DNA of 64,000 nt from Fuchsiella alkaliacetigena (GTDB taxonomy: Bacteria; Bacillota; Halanaerobiia; Halobacteroidales; Acetohalobiaceae). The stretch is taken from the NCBI RefSeq assembly GCF_023227765.1, contig NZ_JALKBZ010000006.1, positions 1-64,000 of the forward strand, read 5' to 3'. Below, one piece after another: positions 61,810 to 64,000 of this stretch (the first letter of the stretch is position 1; every line of letters begins with the position of its first letter). The notes under the pieces are model-generated. The model saw only the letters and a list, made by a program, of their open reading frames with translations, did no database searches and was not told the DNA's origin. The translations under genes were made by a program, and so were the position numbers.

Positions 61810-62124
61810 CTAGGAGTAGTTTTGTTTTTTGATAGGAATTATTTTTTCCACATCTACTAATTCAAAGAAACGCTTTACAAAAGAGTAGTTTAAATTAGTA
61901 ATTATAAGTTCACTGTCTCTTTTTTGAAGTTTTTTTTGTAATGATAGTAACTTATCTAGAGCATAACAGTCGATATACTTTACATTTTTAAAGTCTATAA
62001 TTACTTTTTGGTAGTTAGTTTTAGCTATTTGTGAAAATATTTGTGCTAACTTTTGTTTATTTTCAAGGTTCATTTTTTGATCTGGGATTAGAAATAACTT
62101 TTCTTGTTTCTCTTGAATAGTCAT
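61810..62124 (-). CDS. STAS-domain protein (anti-sigma antagonist-like), 104 aa
   Basis: A single STAS domain as in SpoIIAA/RsbV. The core phrase YQKVIIDFKNVKYIDCYALD corresponds to the site of phosphorylation (usually DSSG). Here it reads DCYA, with no Ser or Thr, so regulation by an anti-sigma kinase of the usual kind looks impossible. It stands alone without a sigma or kinase gene. Role unknown. Confidence 0.8.
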   Translation of the reverse strand: MTIQEKQEKLFLIPDQKMNLENKQKLAQIFSQIAKTNYQKVIIDFKNVKYIDCYALDKLLSLQKKLQKRDSELIITNLNYSFVKRFFELVDVEKIIPIKKQNYS

Positions 62125-62249
62125 AGACTATCCCCTCCTTAGATATTAAGTATAGATAATGATTATTATTACTGTTAATATTTCAACATTTCTTTTAGGG
62201 AATGTCAAGTTGTATTTGTTAAGCTTGCTGGTGTTTAAAAAATACTTAT

Positions 62250-62279
62250 TTGACTTATAATCTCAGCTTATATTATAAT
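62250..62279 (+). promoter_or_regulatory. Likely sigma-A promoter of yedF-selD
   Basis: TTGACT (62250-62255), 18 bases and TATAAT (62274-62279) lie about 65 bases before the yedF start. Confidence 0.6.
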
Positions 62280-62345
62280 GAATGATAGAGTTGATAGATT
62301 TTGATGATATATTATTAATAAAATAAGAGAACAGGAGGAGTTGCA

Positions 62346-62939
62346 ATGAAAAAAATAGATGCTAGAGGTTTGGACTGTCCTCAGCCAGTGATTAAAACTA
62401 AAAAGGCTTTAGAAGCAGAAGAAAAGGTAATTACTTTAGTGGATAATGAAATGGCTTGTAGTAATTTGCAAAAGTTAGGTCAAAAGCTAGGTTATGAGAC
62501 AGAGGTTTTAACAGTAGATGATGATTTTCAAATAGAGTTTTCAGCTAGTGGAGAGCCGGTTACTTCCTCGGTAACTTCGGCTGAATTTGAAGATAGCGCT
62601 GATAATCAAAAAAAGGTTTATTTTATTAATTCCGATGTGTTAGGTCAAGGAAAGCGAGAGTTAGGAGAAGTTTTAATCAAGGGATTTATCTATACTTTAA
62701 CAGAATTAGCTCCGGCTCCACGGGCTATTATTTTTATGAACAGTGGGGTAAAGTTAACTACTTTAAACGAAGAGGTAATAGAGAATTTAGAGATATTAGC
62801 AGAAGCTGGAGTGGAGATTATTTCTTGTGGAACCTGTCTTGATTATTATCAACTAGAAGATAAGTTAGAGGTCGGGTCGGTTTCTAATATGTATACTATT
62901 GTGGAGCTATTGAACTCTTATCCGGTGGTTACTGTTTAG
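62346..62939 (+). CDS. yedF: Selenium metabolism protein YedF (TusA-DsrE fusion), 197 aa
   Basis: An N-terminal TusA-like domain (DARGLDCPQPVIKTKKAL) with the conserved Cys-Pro, then a DsrE-like domain with LGQGKRELGEVLIKGFIYTL and SCGTCLDYY, whose Cys pair could carry persulfide or selenide. It is thought to supply selenium to SelD, which follows 100 bases downstream. Length is normal for the family. Confidence 0.92.
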   Translation: MKKIDARGLDCPQPVIKTKKALEAEEKVITLVDNEMACSNLQKLGQKLGYETEVLTVDDDFQIEFSASGEPVTSSVTSAEFEDSADNQKKVYFINSDVLGQGKRELGEVLIKGFIYTLTELAPAPRAIIFMNSGVKLTTLNEEVIENLEILAEAGVEIISCGTCLDYYQLEDKLEVGSVSNMYTIVELLNSYPVVTV

Positions 62940-63038
62940 AGTTTAATTATATACGTTAACTGTTGTGTTTATGGTAATTTGTGGCTTTATTGATTTTGAG
63001 TTTACTTAATAATTAACTGTACTGTCAGGGGGAATTTG

Positions 63039-64000
63039 ATGAGTAAGCAAAAGCGATTAACTGAGTTAGCTAAAACGGGTGGTTGAGGGGCTAAGTTGGG
63101 CCCTGAGGCTCTATCGCAAGTTTTGCGATCAATTCCAGTTTTAAGTGATGAACGAGAGTTAGTAGGTTTAAGTACCGCTGATGATGCTTCGGTAATTAAG
63201 TTGAATGAAAAGCAGGCTTTAATTCAATCAGTGGACTTTTTTACTCCGGTGGTCGATGATCCTTATATTTTTGGACAGATTGCTGCTGCTAACTCCTTAA
63301 GCGATATCTATGCCATGGGAGGAGAAGTGCTTAGTGCAATGAATATTGTGGGCTTTCCTTCTTGTTTAAGTACCGAGATTTTGGAGAAAATTTTACAAGG
63401 CGGAGCGAATAAGATTAAGGAAGCAGGAGCTATCTTAGCTGGGGGGCATACTATCGAGGATGATGAGCCTAAGTATGGTTTAGCAGTGAGTGGCTTAATT
63501 GCTCCGGAGAAGTTAGTTAGTAATGCTGCTGCTGAAGCTGGTGATACTTTAGTGTTGACTAAGCCTTTAGGTATTGGCGTGTTATTGACGGCCCTCAAAG
63601 GAGGTTTAGCTGATTCAGAGGCTAAAGAGCAAGTAATTGCAGAGATGAGAACTTTAAATAAGCAAGCAACTGAAGTGATGCAGGAAGTAGGGGTTAACGC
63701 TTGTACTGATATAACCGGCTTTGGACTATTAGGTCATTTGTGGGAATTAGTAAAGGCTAGCCAAGTGCAGGCGGAACTGGAGCTTTCTCGAATTCCTTTC
63801 TTAGCCGGGGCTTTAGACTGGGCCGAGATGGGCTTGGTGCCAGCAGGAGCTTATCGCAATCGAGACTATCTGCAAGGGGAGGTCAGCTTTGCTGCTGGAG
63901 TAGCAGAAGCAGAGCAGGACTTATTATTTGATCCGCAGACTTCGGGTGGGCTATTGATTTCTGTGCCTGATAAAAAGACGGAGAGGCTATTGGACAAGCT
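63039..64000 (+). CDS. selD: Selenophosphate synthase SelD, itself a selenoprotein (partial at window end)
   Basis: Makes selenophosphate from selenide and ATP, the Se donor for Sec-tRNA. ATG 63039 follows GGGGGAA. The 16th codon is TGA (63084-63086) in TGG-U-GAKLGPEAL, exactly the catalytic Cys/Sec position. The frame then continues unbroken to the window edge with STADDASVIKL, QSVDFFTPVVDDPYIFGQIA, ANSLSDIYAMGG and CTDITGFGLLGHL. Frames that treat TGA as stop miss the N-terminus. The last 25 or so residues are outside the window. Confidence 0.95.
63084..63129 (+). other. selD UGA(Sec) codon with SECIS-like hairpin
   Basis: A perfect 7-bp stem ATCGCAA-GTT-TTGCGAT (63113-63129) lies 26 bases after the TGA. 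Its size and GU-starting triloop match the hairpin after the Sec codon of the molybdoenzyme (15661-15677), so both may be read by the same SelB. Confidence 0.6.

Overview
This 64 kb window is a low-GC, strongly Shine-Dalgarno-driven bacterial chromosome segment with many TTG and GTG starts behind GGAGGTGA-type sites. It probably comes from a strictly anaerobic, selenocysteine-using Firmicute. A halophilic Halanaerobiales/Halobacteroidaceae-type organism is my best guess, based on glutamate-rich proteins including a very acidic 58-residue ferredoxin, the sporulation-type YtaF protein, a corrinoid-activating ASKHA protein, a DUF1638 protein, two UGA-encoded selenoproteins and S-layer-homology proteins. 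Species assignment is inference only.

Layout. Positions 1-14.6 kb hold mostly ordinary or poorly known genes: a DUF1638 protein, a lysozyme-like protein, a LonH-type protease, an orphan ParA, a 1388-residue double-DUF445 protein, two exported proteins and QueG. They also hold a long palindromic non-coding element and the first copy of a roughly 385-nt structured RNA. Positions 14.8-19.3 kb form a respiratory-type operon. Its large subunit is a molybdopterin oxidoreductase whose frame reads through an in-frame TGA (Sec255, with a SECIS-like hairpin), followed by a TorD-type chaperone and a four-cluster ferredoxin subunit. The second copy of the structured RNA lies just after the operon. Positions 19.9-25.6 kb hold a corrinoid activator, a thioesterase, rnr, smpB, ssrA (tmRNA) and tRNA-Trp.

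The 3' end of tRNA-Trp is the attachment site of a ~17 kb integrated element (25538 to about 42656). A 110-bp exact duplication bounds it. It carries a tyrosine integrase, divergent CI-like and Cro-like regulators, an excisionase-type HTH, a CHC2/Toprim/DUF3987 primase, an ERCC4 nuclease and a terminase-small-subunit-like protein. This is the order of a phage satellite (PICI-like) core. Its cargo slot holds a complete type I-C CRISPR-Cas locus (cas3-cas5-cas8c-cas7-cas4-cas1-cas2, with an internal cas11c start) and a 20-repeat array whose distal end is cut by an IS3-family remnant.

From 42.9 kb to the end the chromosome resumes: a GLUG-repeat surface protein, a MATE exporter, MgtE, a fluoride riboswitch controlling a cation/proton antiporter, a small ferredoxin, an SLH protein, polA, tldD/pmbA, a second (inverted, shorter) copy of the palindromic element, a CDF transporter, mutM-ytaF-coaE-mgsA-slt, a STAS protein, and finally yedF-selD. 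SelD (itself Sec-containing, Sec16) runs off the window. SelD makes the selenophosphate needed for the Sec enzymes, including the reductase at 14.9 kb.

The three things most worth a second look are the paired structured RNA with strand-diagnostic G-U covariation, the selenocysteine oxyanion-reductase-like enzyme, and the phage-satellite-like island that carries its own CRISPR-Cas system.
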